A DNA stretch of 56,853 bases from an uncultured Clostridia bacterium (GTDB lineage Bacteria; Bacillota; Clostridia; Christensenellales; Borkfalkiaceae), in the NCBI GenBank assembly GCA_944376455.1, contig CALWCO010000006.1:1-56853 (forward strand), in the 5' to 3' direction. The notes under the pieces are model-generated. The model was not told the DNA's origin, made no database searches, and saw nothing but the letters and a program-made list of their open reading frames with translations. Shown here in pieces: positions 34,244 to 44,191 of this stretch. Positions within the stretch are counted from its first letter, which is position 1, and each line of letters begins with the position of its first letter. The position numbers and the translations under genes are program-made.

Positions 34244-35332
34244 ATGAGTGAGCTGAAGGAATTTTACACATTGGCGAACGGCGTAAAGATTCCCAAAATC
34301 GGGTTCGGCACCTGGCAGTTGCCCGAAGAGATTGCCGAAGAAACGGTGCTTTCCGCACTGAAAACGGGCTATCGGCACATCGATACCGCGGCGGCATACG
34401 GCAATGAACGGGGCGTCGGGCGGGGGATCCGCGCGAGCGGTCTGCCGCGGGAAGAAGTATTCGTTACCACCAAAATTCCCGCCGAAATCAAGACGTATGC
34501 GGGAGCCAAAGAAGTCATTGCGAAATCACTTGAAAATCTGGGCATGGGGTATGTGGATTTGTTGCTCATTCACGCGCCCAAACCGTGGGACGAAATGCAC
34601 GCGGGCGGCAAGGAGCCGCATTATGAAGAGAACGCCGCCGTCTGGCGTGCGATGGAAGAGGCGTATGACGCGGGCATGGTGCGCGCCGTCGGCGTTTCTA
34701 ATTTCCAAAAGGACGACATTGAAAATATCCTTGTAAAAGGCAAGATACGCCCGCAGGTCAATCAGATCAAAGCGCACATCGGCAACTATCCCGAAGCGTT
34801 GGCGGACTATTGTCGGTCGGAGGGCATTCTCATCGAAGCCTATTCGCCCATTGCCACGGGTCGGCTTCTGCGCGACGGGAGCATTGCCGCCGTCGCGGAA
34901 AAATACGGCGTGAGCATACCGCAATTGTGCGTGAAATATCTCTTGCAAAAAGGGCTTTTACCTTTGCCCAAAACCACGCACAGGGAATATATGGCGCAGA
35001 ACGCGCAGACCGATTTCAATATATCGTCGGAAGATATGGCTTTTCTGAACGGCATAAAAGCGGCGTCTTCCCGCCTGACGGATCTGCCGAATATCGGCAA
35101 AAAGCTGGAAAGTCAGCTGAAAGCGGTGGGGATCCACGACTTTGAACAGTTGAGCGAAACGGGTGCGCGCAAGGCCTGGCTGGCGATTTTGGAGAATGAC
35201 CCGTCGGCGTGTTATCATCGCCTGGCGGCGCTGGAAGGCGCTTTGCGTGGCGTGGAAAAATCCGCGTTGCCCGCGGAAGTCAAAGAAGAACTGAAAGCCT
35301 TCGTGCGTGCGGCAAAAGGGCAGAAGGCATAA
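34244..35332 (+). CDS. Aldo/keto reductase fused to a TfoX C-terminal domain
   Basis: 362 residues. Residues 1-275 are a complete aldo/keto reductase with the catalytic tetrad Asp47 and Tyr52 (IDTAAAY), Lys77 (TTKIP) and His110 (LLIH), plus GVSNFQ and EAYSPI. Residues ~280-362 match the TfoX C-terminal (helix-hairpin) domain: LTDLPNIGKKLESQLKAVGI, FEQLSETGARKAW and LAALEGALRG. TfoX_C domains normally sit in competence regulators or stand alone. The joint is seamless and in frame. CAGGAGAGGAAAAC-ATG fixes the start. It lies between uvrB and uvrA with no terminator I can see on either side, so it may be cotranscribed with repair genes. Substrate unknown. Confidence 0.85.
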   Translation: MSELKEFYTLANGVKIPKIGFGTWQLPEEIAEETVLSALKTGYRHIDTAAAYGNERGVGRGIRASGLPREEVFVTTKIPAEIKTYAGAKEVIAKSLENLGMGYVDLLLIHAPKPWDEMHAGGKEPHYEENAAVWRAMEEAYDAGMVRAVGVSNFQKDDIENILVKGKIRPQVNQIKAHIGNYPEALADYCRSEGILIEAYSPIATGRLLRDGSIAAVAEKYGVSIPQLCVKYLLQKGLLPLPKTTHREYMAQNAQTDFNISSEDMAFLNGIKAASSRLTDLPNIGKKLESQLKAVGIHDFEQLSETGARKAWLAILENDPSACYHRLAALEGALRGVEKSALPAEVKEELKAFVRAAKGQKA

Positions 35333-35403
35333 AAAGCGAAAAAAGGAAAAACGGCAAAGATCAATTGGAAAGCATAAATCCGAAAGGATGAGAAGGACGG
35401 AAC

Positions 35404-38217
35404 ATGAAAGAAGAAATATTCGTCAAAGGCGCGAAAGAGAATAACTTAAAAGACATCGACGTACACATTCCCCGCAACAAACTTACGGTGTTCACGGGTC
35501 TGTCGGGCAGCGGCAAATCCACGCTTGCTTTCGATACCATTTTTGCCGAGGGGCAAAGGCGGTATATGGAGAGCCTTTCTTCCTATGCACGGCAATTTTT
35601 GGGGCAGATGGAGAAACCCGACGTGGAATTCATCGACGGACTGTCGCCCGCCATCTCCATCGATCAGAAAACGACGTCGCACAACCCCCGTTCCACGGTG
35701 GGCACGGTAACGGAAATCTATGACTATTTCCGTCTGCTCTTTGCGCGCGTCGGCGTACCGCACTGTCCCGAGTGCGGCAGGGAGATCCGCCGTCAGACGG
35801 TGGATGAAATCGCCGATAAGGTCATGGCCATGCCCGAAAAAACGCGTATCCTCGTCAGTGCGCCCGTCGTGCGCGGCAGGAAGGGAGAATATACCAAGGA
35901 ACTGGCGTCTTACCGCAAGAGCGGGTTCGGCAGGGTCAAGATCGACGGGAGTATTTACGACTTGCAGGAAGAGATCAAGCTCGACAAGAACATCAAGCAT
36001 AACATTTCCGTCGTGGTCGATCGGCTCGTCGTCAAGGAAGGTGTATTGAAGCGGCTCACCGAGAGCCTGGAAACGGCACTCAAACTCGCCGACGGGCTGG
36101 TGGTGATCGATACGGGCGAAGAGGAGACGCTCTATTCCACGAAGTACGCCTGCCCCGATTGCGGCGTGTCCATTGAGGAAATCGAGCCGCGTATTTTCTC
36201 CTTCAACACGCCTTACGGCGCCTGTCCCGAGTGCCTCGGTCTGGGATTCAAACAGACGGTCGATCCCGATCTGATCTGTCCCGATAAAACAAAGAGCCTG
36301 CGCGAAGGGGCGATCCATGCCAGCGGCTGGATGCTCGATTCCAACTCGACGAATATGATGTATGTCACCGCGCTCGCCAAGCATTACGGTTTTTCCCTCG
36401 ACGTGCCCGTCAAGGACCTGCCCAAGAGCGCCTATGACATTCTCATGTACGGCAACAACGGGGAAAAGATCAGTCTGAACTATTCCACGCACTCTTTTTC
36501 GGGCAGTTACAACATGACTTGGGAGGGGTTCGTCAACAGCCTCCAACGACGATATAACAATACGTCCAGCGAAGGGGTCAAATACGACATCGAACGCTAC
36601 ATGACGACCTGCCCTTGCCCCGTCTGTCAGGGGAAGAGATTGAAAAAAGAGGCGCTCTCCGTCTATGTCGGCGGCAAAAATATCGCCGAGGTCTGCGATA
36701 TGTCGGTAGAGAATCTGTCCGATTTTCTCGGCGGTCTGTCTTTGACGCCCACCGAGCATATGATTGCCGACAGCATCCTCAAAGAAATCCGCAGTCGCAT
36801 CGGTTTTCTGAAAAACGTGGGGTTGGAATATCTGACCCTTTCCCGCAGTGCGGGAACGCTTTCGGGCGGGGAGAGCCAGCGCATCCGTCTTGCCACGCAG
36901 ATCGGCAGCGCATTGACGGGCGTTTTGTACATTCTGGACGAACCGAGCATCGGACTGCACCAGCGGGACAACGAAAAGTTGCTCCATTCTTTGCAAGGCC
37001 TGCGGGATCTCGGCAATACCCTCATCGTGGTCGAGCATGACGAGGACACCATCCGCGCCGCCGATTACATTGTGGACATCGGACCAAAAGCGGGCGTCCA
37101 CGGCGGCGAAGTGGTCGCGTGCGGAACGCAACAGGACATTATGAACGCACCCATGTCCATAACGGGCGACTTTTTGGCGGGGCGGAGAAAGATCGAAGTT
37201 CCCGCCGTGCGCACCGCGCCCGACGGGCGATATCTCACCGTGCGCGGGTGTCGGCAGAATAACCTGAAAGGCATCGACGTATCCGTTCCCGTGGGATTGC
37301 TCACCGCCGTTACGGGCGTTTCGGGGAGCGGTAAGTCCAGTCTGGTCAACGAGATCATTTATCCCATTCTTGCCAATAAACTCAACGGTGCGCATCAGCC
37401 CATGGGAAAATTCGCCTCTTACGAGGGATTGGAATATTTCGATAAGGTCATCGCCATCGATCAGTCGCCCATCGGCAGGACGCCGCGGAGCAACCCCGCG
37501 ACGTATACGGGCGTGTTCACTGCCATCCGCGACCTCTTCGCCGCCACGCCCGACGCGCGGGCGCGGGGATATAAGTCGGGACGGTTTTCCTTCAATGTCG
37601 CGGGCGGACGGTGCGAACACTGTTTCGGCGACGGCATCATCAAGATTGAAATGCACTTTTTGCCCGATATTTTCGTGCCTTGCGAGGTGTGCGACGGAAA
37701 ACGGTATAACCGCGAAACCTTGGAAGTGCGCTATAAGGGCAAGAACATTTCCGACGTGCTGGACATGACCATCGAGGAAGCGTGCGAATTTTTTGAAAAT
37801 CAGCCTTCCATCTATAACAAACTTTCCACGCTCAACGAGGTGGGACTCGGCTACATCAAGCTCGGACAGAGCGCGACCACGCTTTCGGGCGGCGAAGCGC
37901 AGCGCGTCAAACTGGCGAGCGAACTTTCCAAACGTTCGACGAGCAAGACGTTCTATATCCTGGACGAACCGACCACGGGACTGCACTCTTACGACGTGGA
38001 CAAGCTCGTGAAGATTTTGCTCCGTTTGCGTGCGGGCGGAAACACCGTTTTGGTCATCGAGCATAATCTCGACGTGATCAAGGTGGCCGATCACATCATC
38101 GATCTGGGCCCCGAAGGGGGCGACGGCGGCGGCACGGTACTCTGCACGGGTACGCCCGAAGAGGTCGCCGCCAACGAAAAAAGTTATACGGGGAAATTTC
38201 TCAAAAGAATGCTTTGA
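35404..38217 (+). CDS. uvrA: Excinuclease ABC subunit A
   Basis: UvrA dimers find DNA damage and load UvrB. The 937-residue chain has two ABC ATPase modules: Walker [10 protein letters not shown] at 32-40 and GVSGSGKSS near 640, with signatures [15 protein letters not shown] and [15 protein letters not shown]. Zinc-binding cysteine pairs are visible in HCPECG, CPDCG and [14 protein letters not shown]. All essential motifs are intact. AAGGACGGAAC-ATG gives the start. A terminator follows. Confidence 0.97.
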   Translation: MKEEIFVKGAKENNLKDIDVHIPRNKLTVFTGLSGSGKSTLAFDTIFAEGQRRYMESLSSYARQFLGQMEKPDVEFIDGLSPAISIDQKTTSHNPRSTVGTVTEIYDYFRLLFARVGVPHCPECGREIRRQTVDEIADKVMAMPEKTRILVSAPVVRGRKGEYTKELASYRKSGFGRVKIDGSIYDLQEEIKLDKNIKHNISVVVDRLVVKEGVLKRLTESLETALKLADGLVVIDTGEEETLYSTKYACPDCGVSIEEIEPRIFSFNTPYGACPECLGLGFKQTVDPDLICPDKTKSLREGAIHASGWMLDSNSTNMMYVTALAKHYGFSLDVPVKDLPKSAYDILMYGNNGEKISLNYSTHSFSGSYNMTWEGFVNSLQRRYNNTSSEGVKYDIERYMTTCPCPVCQGKRLKKEALSVYVGGKNIAEVCDMSVENLSDFLGGLSLTPTEHMIADSILKEIRSRIGFLKNVGLEYLTLSRSAGTLSGGESQRIRLATQIGSALTGVLYILDEPSIGLHQRDNEKLLHSLQGLRDLGNTLIVVEHDEDTIRAADYIVDIGPKAGVHGGEVVACGTQQDIMNAPMSITGDFLAGRRKIEVPAVRTAPDGRYLTVRGCRQNNLKGIDVSVPVGLLTAVTGVSGSGKSSLVNEIIYPILANKLNGAHQPMGKFASYEGLEYFDKVIAIDQSPIGRTPRSNPATYTGVFTAIRDLFAATPDARARGYKSGRFSFNVAGGRCEHCFGDGIIKIEMHFLPDIFVPCEVCDGKRYNRETLEVRYKGKNISDVLDMTIEEACEFFENQPSIYNKLSTLNEVGLGYIKLGQSATTLSGGEAQRVKLASELSKRSTSKTFYILDEPTTGLHSYDVDKLVKILLRLRAGGNTVLVIEHNLDVIKVADHIIDLGPEGGDGGGTVLCTGTPEEVAANEKSYTGKFLKRML

Positions 38218-38263
38218 TGCGGGCATGCCTTGTCGGTTTTTGTCGTATAAGGAAAAATAAGGT

Positions 38264-38306
38264 AAAAAATCCGCGCTTTGCTTTGCGGCGGGCGGCGGAT
38301 TTTTTC
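38264..38306 (+). terminator. Terminator after uvrA
   Basis: AAAAAATCCGC and GCGGATTTTTT form the stem with T residues continuing. A competing hairpin uses the complementary ATCCGCCGCCCG further on (38319-38330). Confidence 0.75.
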
Positions 38307-38335
38307 TTTGGGAAAAATATCCGCCGCCCGTCCGC

Positions 38336-38364
38336 TTGACCTTCTCGTCCGATTGTGATATAAT
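38336..38364 (+). promoter_or_regulatory. Sigma-A promoter for the DUF308-like gene
   Basis: TTGACC at 38336-38341, 17-base spacer, TATAAT at 38359-38364, about 57 bases before the ATG. Confidence 0.75.
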
Positions 38365-38421
38365 GCGGCTTGGATTTTTCGAAAGAGAGAAAATTTTTCA
38401 ATCAAAGGGGGGCGTATATCT

Positions 38422-39144
38422 ATGCCTGAATTGCAGAAAATCAAATCGGACAAGACGGGGAAAGCCGATGGCGAAAAAAAGGGGTTCCCTCTGGCATATC
38501 TCCTGTTTGCCGTCAGTTTCATCGTGTTGGGGTTATGTTTCATTATTTTTTCATCGCAGGCGATCTCCGTCATGTGTTACCTTTTGGGCGGGTTTACCCT
38601 TCTGGCGGCGGCATTCAATGCCGTCGTTGCGTTGACGGACAAAAGACGGGGCGTAAAATTCTGGCTCAGAATGGTGCTGTGTCTCTTTGCGATTCTGTGC
38701 GGCGTGGTTGTCATCGTCAGCAAGGAAACCGCGCTGGAATATATCGTTGCTGCGGCGGCGTTTCTCGTCGTCATCGACGTTTCCTTCAAGTTGCAGACGT
38801 TTGTTCGCAAGAAGTCCGTGCATAATGCGCTTTGGTGGACGGTCGTCGTGCTCATTCTCGTCTGTTATGCGGGCGCGGCCTTTCTTCTGAAATTCTACAA
38901 CGTCGAGGCGGCGCGCCTGATGGTCGGCCTGCTCGGCGGGTTGCTTGTCGCCGACGGCGTTCTGAATTTTCTGACGCCCGTATATCTCCTCCGCGCCGAA
39001 AAAGAGAAGCGTGAAACGGCGGAATCTGACGGGTCTGACGGATCCGATCCCTCGGAGGCGGAAGACGCCGACGCCCCCGACGCGCCCGGAAAAAAGGACG
39101 AAACGAAGGACGGCGGCTTGGACAAAAAGAAAGTTTTGTCGTAA
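38422..39144 (+). CDS. DUF308/HdeD-like six-helix membrane protein
   Basis: 240 residues with six regularly spaced membrane helices between about residues 22 and 190 (for example LAYLLFAVSFIVLGLCFIIF and LMVGLLGGLLVADGVLNFL). Repeated helix pairs with glycine-rich turns are typical of the HdeD/DUF308 group, whose biochemical role is unknown (E. coli HdeD is linked to acid stress). The last ~50 residues are a charged, Asp/Glu/Ser-rich and Lys-rich tail, probably cytoplasmic and disordered. AAAGGGGGGCGTATATCT-ATG starts it. It is monocistronic. Confidence 0.75.
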   Translation: MPELQKIKSDKTGKADGEKKGFPLAYLLFAVSFIVLGLCFIIFSSQAISVMCYLLGGFTLLAAAFNAVVALTDKRRGVKFWLRMVLCLFAILCGVVVIVSKETALEYIVAAAAFLVVIDVSFKLQTFVRKKSVHNALWWTVVVLILVCYAGAAFLLKFYNVEAARLMVGLLGGLLVADGVLNFLTPVYLLRAEKEKRETAESDGSDGSDPSEAEDADAPDAPGKKDETKDGGLDKKKVLS

Positions 39145-39198
39145 ACGGAAACAAAGAACGAAAAGAAATCAAAAAAATAAAGGGATGAAGGCATAACG

Positions 39199-39230
39199 AA
39201 AAGCGGAAATTTATTTTTTCCGCTTTTTTC
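39199..39230 (+). terminator. Terminator after the DUF308-like gene
   Basis: AAAAGCGGAAA pairs with TTTCCGCTTTT and is followed by further T residues. Confidence 0.85.
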
Positions 39231-39247
39231 TCTGTACGGGATTGACC

Positions 39248-39340
39248 TTGACGGCATTCTGCGCTATAATAGAACTGTATTGAAACCAAACCGAAGAGAG
39301 CCTTTGTGCGAGTTTGACGGCATTCTGCGGTATAATAGAA
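39248..39340 (+). repeat. Two 27-base promoter-containing direct repeats
   Basis: TTGACGGCATTCTGCG followed by one variable base and TATAATAGAA occurs at 39248-39274 and 39314-39340, 26 of 27 bases identical, 66 bases apart. Each holds a TATAAT. Copy 1 has TTGACC 17 bases upstream of its TATAAT (39242-39247) and makes a good promoter. Copy 2 lacks a good -35 at that spacing. The internal TTGACG is only 11 bases from the TATAAT and so is not the -35. A duplicated promoter or a repeated regulator site are both possible. Confidence 0.7.
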
Positions 39341-39387
39341 TCATAAGTCCCGCGGCAGGGGATTGCCGCCGCGGCAGGGAGGCTGTT

Positions 39388-40428
39388 TTGGAAACACGGG
39401 AAAAAATCATCACGTTCGGCGAGATCATGTTGCGGTTGTCGACGCCCGATTATTCGACCATCGATCAGACCCATTCTTTTTTGGTCAATTACGGCGGCGG
39501 CGAAGCGAACGTCGCCATCGCGCTTTCGCATATGGGGCATCAGACCTGTTTTTTGACCAAATTGCCCCCCAATCTGCTGGGCGACGGTGCCATCGCGCAC
39601 CTGCGTTCGCACGGCGTGGATACCCAATACATTGCCCGCGGTGCGACGACCATCGGCATTTATTTTCTGGAAACGGGGTTCGGCGGCAGGCCGAGCAAGG
39701 TCATCTATAACCGTCGCCATTCGGCGATCACGCGCATAGAACTGCGGGAATTCCGTTGGAAGAAAATCTTCAAGGATGCGGCCTGGTTCCACGTCAGCGG
39801 CATCACGCTCGCCCTCGGCGAACGGGTGCGCGAAGCGGCGTTGCGCGCCGTGAAGGAAGCGAAAGCGGCGGGCGCAACCGTCAGTTTCGATTTCAATTAC
39901 CGCTCCACGCTCTGGACGGTGGAAGAGGCGCGGGAGATATACAAAGAATTTATACAGTATGCCGACGTGGTGTTCGGCAACGACTGGGACGCCAACACCC
40001 TTCTGGAAATTCCCTTTGACGAAACGACCGATCTCACTTCCGTGCCCGACAAGCGGCGGGACGTGTTGCGCAAGATGATCGAAAAGTATCACCTGCAATA
40101 CGTGTTCTGCACCGACCGTGTGGTGTATTCCGCGACGGAAAATTCCCTGGCGGGAAACTATTTTACCGTGCGGGACGGAAAACTGGTGACGGGCAGAACG
40201 GCACCCGTGCGGTTCAATATCTATGACCGCATCGGCGGTGGGGATGCGTTTGCTTCGGGGGTCATTCACGGCCTTCTGAAGAATTACGACGATCCCGATT
40301 ATGCCGTGTCATACGGACTGAACACGTCGGTGCTCAAACACACCATTTACGGCGACGCGTTCACGCTTTCCTGTGCGGACATCGAAGCGTTCATGAATTC
40401 CAACGGCAACGCCGAAGTCAAGAGGTAA
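39388..40428 (+). CDS. PfkB-family sugar kinase, 2-keto-3-deoxygluconate kinase-like
   Basis: 346 residues. N-terminal FGEIMLRLSTP and YGGGEANVAIALSHMG, and the C-terminal catalytic motif DRIGGGDAFASG with the proton-accepting Asp, mark a ribokinase/PfkB fold. The opening and the RRHSAI segment are most like KdgK, which phosphorylates 2-keto-3-deoxygluconate from uronate breakdown. The start is a TTG at 39388 preceded by AGGGAGG at ideal spacing; the only ATG, at 39280, lies between the two promoter repeats and has no ribosome site. The gluconate-dehydrogenase-like SDR at 52317 would fit the same sugar-acid theme. Confidence 0.85.
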   Translation: METREKIITFGEIMLRLSTPDYSTIDQTHSFLVNYGGGEANVAIALSHMGHQTCFLTKLPPNLLGDGAIAHLRSHGVDTQYIARGATTIGIYFLETGFGGRPSKVIYNRRHSAITRIELREFRWKKIFKDAAWFHVSGITLALGERVREAALRAVKEAKAAGATVSFDFNYRSTLWTVEEAREIYKEFIQYADVVFGNDWDANTLLEIPFDETTDLTSVPDKRRDVLRKMIEKYHLQYVFCTDRVVYSATENSLAGNYFTVRDGKLVTGRTAPVRFNIYDRIGGGDAFASGVIHGLLKNYDDPDYAVSYGLNTSVLKHTIYGDAFTLSCADIEAFMNSNGNAEVKR

Positions 40429-40552
40429 AGCCGCAAAGGGGGTCTGTTTTTCCTTTTCGTTGCGGGCATGGGGCCTGTCTGAACGGATACGGACGAAGGG
40501 CGGGGAACAGAAAAATCAATCGAAAAAATCATTCAAGGAGATAAAAGACAAG

Positions 40553-41755
40553 ATGAAAACGGTCAATGCAAAGATGCGGGAGCTGGGCGAGAAACGTTCG
40601 GTCATCCGCGAAATTTTCGAGTATGCCAAGAAGCGTTCCGCCGAAATCGGCGCGGAAAACGTGTTCGATTTTTCCATCGGCAATCCTTCCGTGCCCGCGC
40701 CCGATTGCGTGAACGAGGCCATCGAACGCATCGTGCGGGAAACTCCGTCGGTTCTGTTGCACGGTTACACTTCCGCACAGGGCGACGCGGGGGTCAGAAA
40801 GACGATCGCCGATTATCTCAACGACAATTTCGGAACGTCGCTTACGGCCGACAATCTGTACATGACCTGCGGCGCGGCGGCGGCACTGACCATTTCCATG
40901 CACGCCGTGGCAAAGGCAGGGGAGGAGATCATCACGTTTGCGCCCTATTTCACCGAGTACAAGGTATTTGCCGAAGGCGCGGGCTGTACGCTGACCGCGC
41001 TTCCCTCCGATGAAAAACTTCTGCCCGATTTCGGCGCATTGGAAAAGGCGATCTCCGCAAAAACCCGCGCGGTCGTCATCAATTCTCCCAATAACCCCGG
41101 CGGCATGGTATACGGCGAGGACGTCCTGCGCAAACTTGCGGCGGTACTCGAAGAAAAACAGAAGGAATACGGAACGGACATCTATCTCATTGCCGACGAG
41201 CCTTATCGTGAGCTGGTCTATGATGCCGGAACGGTCGTTCCCTATGTGATGAACTATTATAAAAATACGCTGGTATGTTATTCCTGGTCGAAATCTCTCT
41301 CCATCCCCGGCGAGCGCATCGGCTACATTGCGGTCAACCCCGCCATGGAGGATTGGCAGATCGTCTATGCCGCGGTGTGCGGTGCGGGCAGGTCCCTTGG
41401 TTATGTCTGCGCGCCCGCGCTGTTGCAGCGCGTCGTCGCCGCCTGCATCGGCATGACGTCGGATATATCGGTCTATAAGGCCAATCGCGATCTTTTCTAT
41501 GACGCGCTGGTGTCTTACGGTTACGACGTCATTCATCCCGACGGTGCGTTTTATCTCTTTGTCAAGGCTTTGGAAGAGGACGCCTATGCGTTCTGCGAAC
41601 GGGCGAAAAAATACGAATTGCTGTTGGTCCCCGGGGACGATTTCGGCGTGAAAGGGTATGTCCGCATCGCCTATTGTGTCGCGCCCGACACCATCCGCCG
41701 CGCGTTGCCCGCCTTTGAAAAATTGGCGAAGGAATATCGGGACGGTACAAAGTGA
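40553..41755 (+). CDS. PLP-dependent class I/II aminotransferase
   Basis: 400 residues of aspartate aminotransferase fold. Visible are FSIGNPSVPAP, the INSPNNPGGMVYG segment with the conserved Asn, LIADEPYRELVYD with the cofactor-binding Asp and Tyr, and the Schiff-base lysine Lys247 in SWSKSLSIPGERIGY. The substrate is uncertain; the sequence is of the general aspartate/aromatic type seen in clostridia. AAGGAG lies 12 bases before the ATG at 40553. It follows the sugar kinase by about 125 bases on the same strand and may be in the same unit. Confidence 0.9.
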   Translation: MKTVNAKMRELGEKRSVIREIFEYAKKRSAEIGAENVFDFSIGNPSVPAPDCVNEAIERIVRETPSVLLHGYTSAQGDAGVRKTIADYLNDNFGTSLTADNLYMTCGAAAALTISMHAVAKAGEEIITFAPYFTEYKVFAEGAGCTLTALPSDEKLLPDFGALEKAISAKTRAVVINSPNNPGGMVYGEDVLRKLAAVLEEKQKEYGTDIYLIADEPYRELVYDAGTVVPYVMNYYKNTLVCYSWSKSLSIPGERIGYIAVNPAMEDWQIVYAAVCGAGRSLGYVCAPALLQRVVAACIGMTSDISVYKANRDLFYDALVSYGYDVIHPDGAFYLFVKALEEDAYAFCERAKKYELLLVPGDDFGVKGYVRIAYCVAPDTIRRALPAFEKLAKEYRDGTK

Positions 41756-41816
41756 ATCATAAAGTTCCCGCGTTTTAAGCGGGGGCATGCCCGTAAATAA
41801 CCTTGAAAACATTTCT

Positions 41817-41861
41817 CAACGCGGCCGGGGCCGTTCTCCCCCCTTGCCGCGTTGTTTTTTT
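41817..41861 (+). terminator. Terminator after the aminotransferase gene
   Basis: CAACGCGGC pairs with GCCGCGTTG across a 20-base loop containing CCGGGG/CCCCCC, then TTTTTTT. The rest of the ~330-base gap to the next gene holds only the promoter below. Confidence 0.85.
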
Positions 41862-41976
41862 CTCCTGTGGACGGCAGACGGACGAATGGACGCCCGAAGG
41901 AATGAACTGAAAATTAAAAAACAAATAAAAAAGTACAAAAACAAACTTTTTCGTTCAGAAGTCTCCTCTTTCCCTA

Positions 41977-42005
41977 TGGACTTGTCTGTCGGTTTATGAT
42001 ATAAT
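41977..42005 (+). promoter_or_regulatory. Probable promoter for the first beta-helix lipoprotein
   Basis: A perfect TATAAT at 42000-42005 has TGGACT 17 bases upstream, a weak -35, so activation by a regulator is possible. Confidence 0.5.
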
Positions 42006-42085
42006 ACAGACGTCTTGCGGACGGTATTTTTCGGAGTGAAGGCCGGGGTAAGGCATAGAAAATCAAAAGGGAAGGGATGCGGTTT

Positions 42086-44077
42086 ATGAAGAAGCGGATA
42101 ACGGCGCTGCTCGTGAGCGCGTTGTTGCTGTTGTCGGTCGGATTGCCGATGGCGGCTTGTGCGCCGACGGTGCCCGAATGGGACACGCAGGCGGAGTTGA
42201 CGGAGGACGGCGTCAGGCTGACGCTCACCAAAGTGGAAGGCGCCGAGGTGTACAGGATCTATCACAGTCCGAGCCGTTACGGCGAATATGAATTGGTGTC
42301 CGAGCAGACGGGAACGAAGTATGAACACGAGGACAAATACGGTTATTTCCGCGTGGAGGCCGTGTCCAAGGGGGAGATCGTCAATACCGAACTGATCTCG
42401 TACGACACCGAGACGTTCGGGGAGAATGTGTACATCTATGCCCCGACGGACGACGCCGCGGCGATCAATGCGGATATTTCCGAAAAGTTTGAAACGCTCG
42501 AGGACGGACAGTTCTCCTCCGAGCGGTTCGGCGTATTTTTCAAGGCGGGGGAATATCCCGACGTGCGCATGCAGATGGGGTATTATACCACCGCCGCGGG
42601 ATTGGGTCTTTCGCCCGAGGACGTCACCGTGGGGTATTTCAACGTCAACGCGCAGTGGTTCAACGGCAATGCCACGCATAATTTCTGGCGCGGCGCGGAG
42701 AATTTCACCGTCGACGGCGACGTGCAGTGGGCGGTTTCGCAGGCAACGTCCTTCCGCCGCATGAACGTGCTGGGGAATATGTCCCTTTCGGACGGCGGCT
42801 GGTCGTCGGGCGGGTACATTGCGGACAGCCGCATAGCGGGAACAATCGATTCCGGCAGTCAGCAACAGTGGTTCACGCGCAATTCCGAATTTCAGACATA
42901 TAAGAACGGCGGGTGGAGCAGAGTATTCGTCGGCTGTGAAGGCACGACGCCCGGCGGAGCCTGGCCGAGCGGCAGAAGCACGGTCATTTCTTCCGCGCCC
43001 GAGGTTTCCGAGAAGCCGTTCCTGGTTTTTGACGATGGTCTGGGGTATGGCGTTTTTATTCCCGAACAGCGGCAGAACGCCTCCGGCGTGTCCTGGGACG
43101 GCGAGTATGTTGACGGGGAATACATTCTCTTGGAAAAGTTTTATGTGGCGCGGTCGGACCGCGACACCGCCGAGACCTTGAACGCCGCATTGCGCGCGGG
43201 CAAGCACATCTATTTCACGCCCGGCGTTTATCGGTTGGATGCACCCCTTTTGGTGGAAAAAGAGGGCACCGTTCTGACGGGTTGCGGTCTTGCGACGCTT
43301 GCCGTGACCGATGAAAATCAGGACACATTGCTCCGCATTGCGGACGTGGACGGCGTGAGCGTCAGCGGTTTGCTCTTTGACGCGGGCACGCATTCCGATA
43401 CGCTCATGGAAGTGGGCACGGAAAGCGGCGGTGCCGAGAGCCACGGCATCAGATTGAGCGATCTCTTCTTCCGCGTCGGCGGGGCGAACGACAATCCGAC
43501 GTCCGTCGACACCTGCCTGGTCATCAACGCGGACGACGTGCTGTGCGATCATTTCTGGATCTGGCGCGCCGATCATTCTCACGGCGTGGGCTGGGATACG
43601 AACGTCACCAAGAACGGCCTCATCGTCAACGGGGACAATGTCACCGTCTATGCGCTCATGGTCGAGCATTTCCATGAATATCAGACGATCTGGAACGGGG
43701 AAAACGGCACGACGTATTTCTATCAGTCCGAAACGCCCTATGATTCCGTGCAGTCCGACTGGACGTCGCACGACGGCGCGGCGCTCGGTTATGCGAGTTA
43801 TAAAGTGGCCGATCACGTGCAGAAACACACCGCATACGGCGTCGGCGTATACGGTTTCCCGTCGGGCTGCGTCTTGGAAAACGCGATGGAGGCGCCCGAT
43901 GCGCAGGATGTCTATTTCGAGCATATCTTCATCGTCTGGCTTTCGGGCAATAAGGGCGGCGCCATCAACAACGTCATCAACGGCGTCGGCGGCACGGCGG
44001 ACGGCGGACAGTTCGACAGAACGGTCGAGTTTTATTACGGCGGACAGATCCGGGAAACGGGGCGGACGCAAGGCTGA
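42086..44077 (+). CDS. Large secreted beta-helix lipoprotein, copy A
   Basis: 663 residues. A signal peptide (KKRITALLVSALLLLSVG) leads to lipobox MAAC. Then comes a fibronectin-type-III-like domain to about residue 100 (LTEDGVRLTLTKVEGAEVYR). The rest is a right-handed beta-helix-like region with landmarks FWRGAENF, WAVSQATSFRRM, GSQQQWFTRN, FTPGVYRLDAPL, WIWRADHSHGVGWDTN and VEHFHEYQTIWNG. This pattern matches a big family of secreted proteins often labelled adenylyl cyclase or coagulation factor 5/8 type, and it resembles GH55/pectate-lyase helices. Carbohydrate binding or cleavage is inferred. The ATG at 42086 is chosen because AAGGG then has normal spacing and the start matches copy B. 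Confidence 0.78.
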   Translation: MKKRITALLVSALLLLSVGLPMAACAPTVPEWDTQAELTEDGVRLTLTKVEGAEVYRIYHSPSRYGEYELVSEQTGTKYEHEDKYGYFRVEAVSKGEIVNTELISYDTETFGENVYIYAPTDDAAAINADISEKFETLEDGQFSSERFGVFFKAGEYPDVRMQMGYYTTAAGLGLSPEDVTVGYFNVNAQWFNGNATHNFWRGAENFTVDGDVQWAVSQATSFRRMNVLGNMSLSDGGWSSGGYIADSRIAGTIDSGSQQQWFTRNSEFQTYKNGGWSRVFVGCEGTTPGGAWPSGRSTVISSAPEVSEKPFLVFDDGLGYGVFIPEQRQNASGVSWDGEYVDGEYILLEKFYVARSDRDTAETLNAALRAGKHIYFTPGVYRLDAPLLVEKEGTVLTGCGLATLAVTDENQDTLLRIADVDGVSVSGLLFDAGTHSDTLMEVGTESGGAESHGIRLSDLFFRVGGANDNPTSVDTCLVINADDVLCDHFWIWRADHSHGVGWDTNVTKNGLIVNGDNVTVYALMVEHFHEYQTIWNGENGTTYFYQSETPYDSVQSDWTSHDGAALGYASYKVADHVQKHTAYGVGVYGFPSGCVLENAMEAPDAQDVYFEHIFIVWLSGNKGGAINNVINGVGGTADGGQFDRTVEFYYGGQIRETGRTQG

Positions 44078-44191
44078 AGCTCCCGCTTCGGATCAAATAA
44101 GGAAAGACGGCGATGCCGCCGCGCGGCGGCAGGGTCTGTTCAAAACCCGCAGATAAAATAAAACAGTTTTTATAGGAGGAAGAGAAAGGGA

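Noticed and set aside
35446-38226. 926-codon open frame antisense to uvrA
   Set aside because: Same explanation; uvrA has all its motifs on the plus strand.
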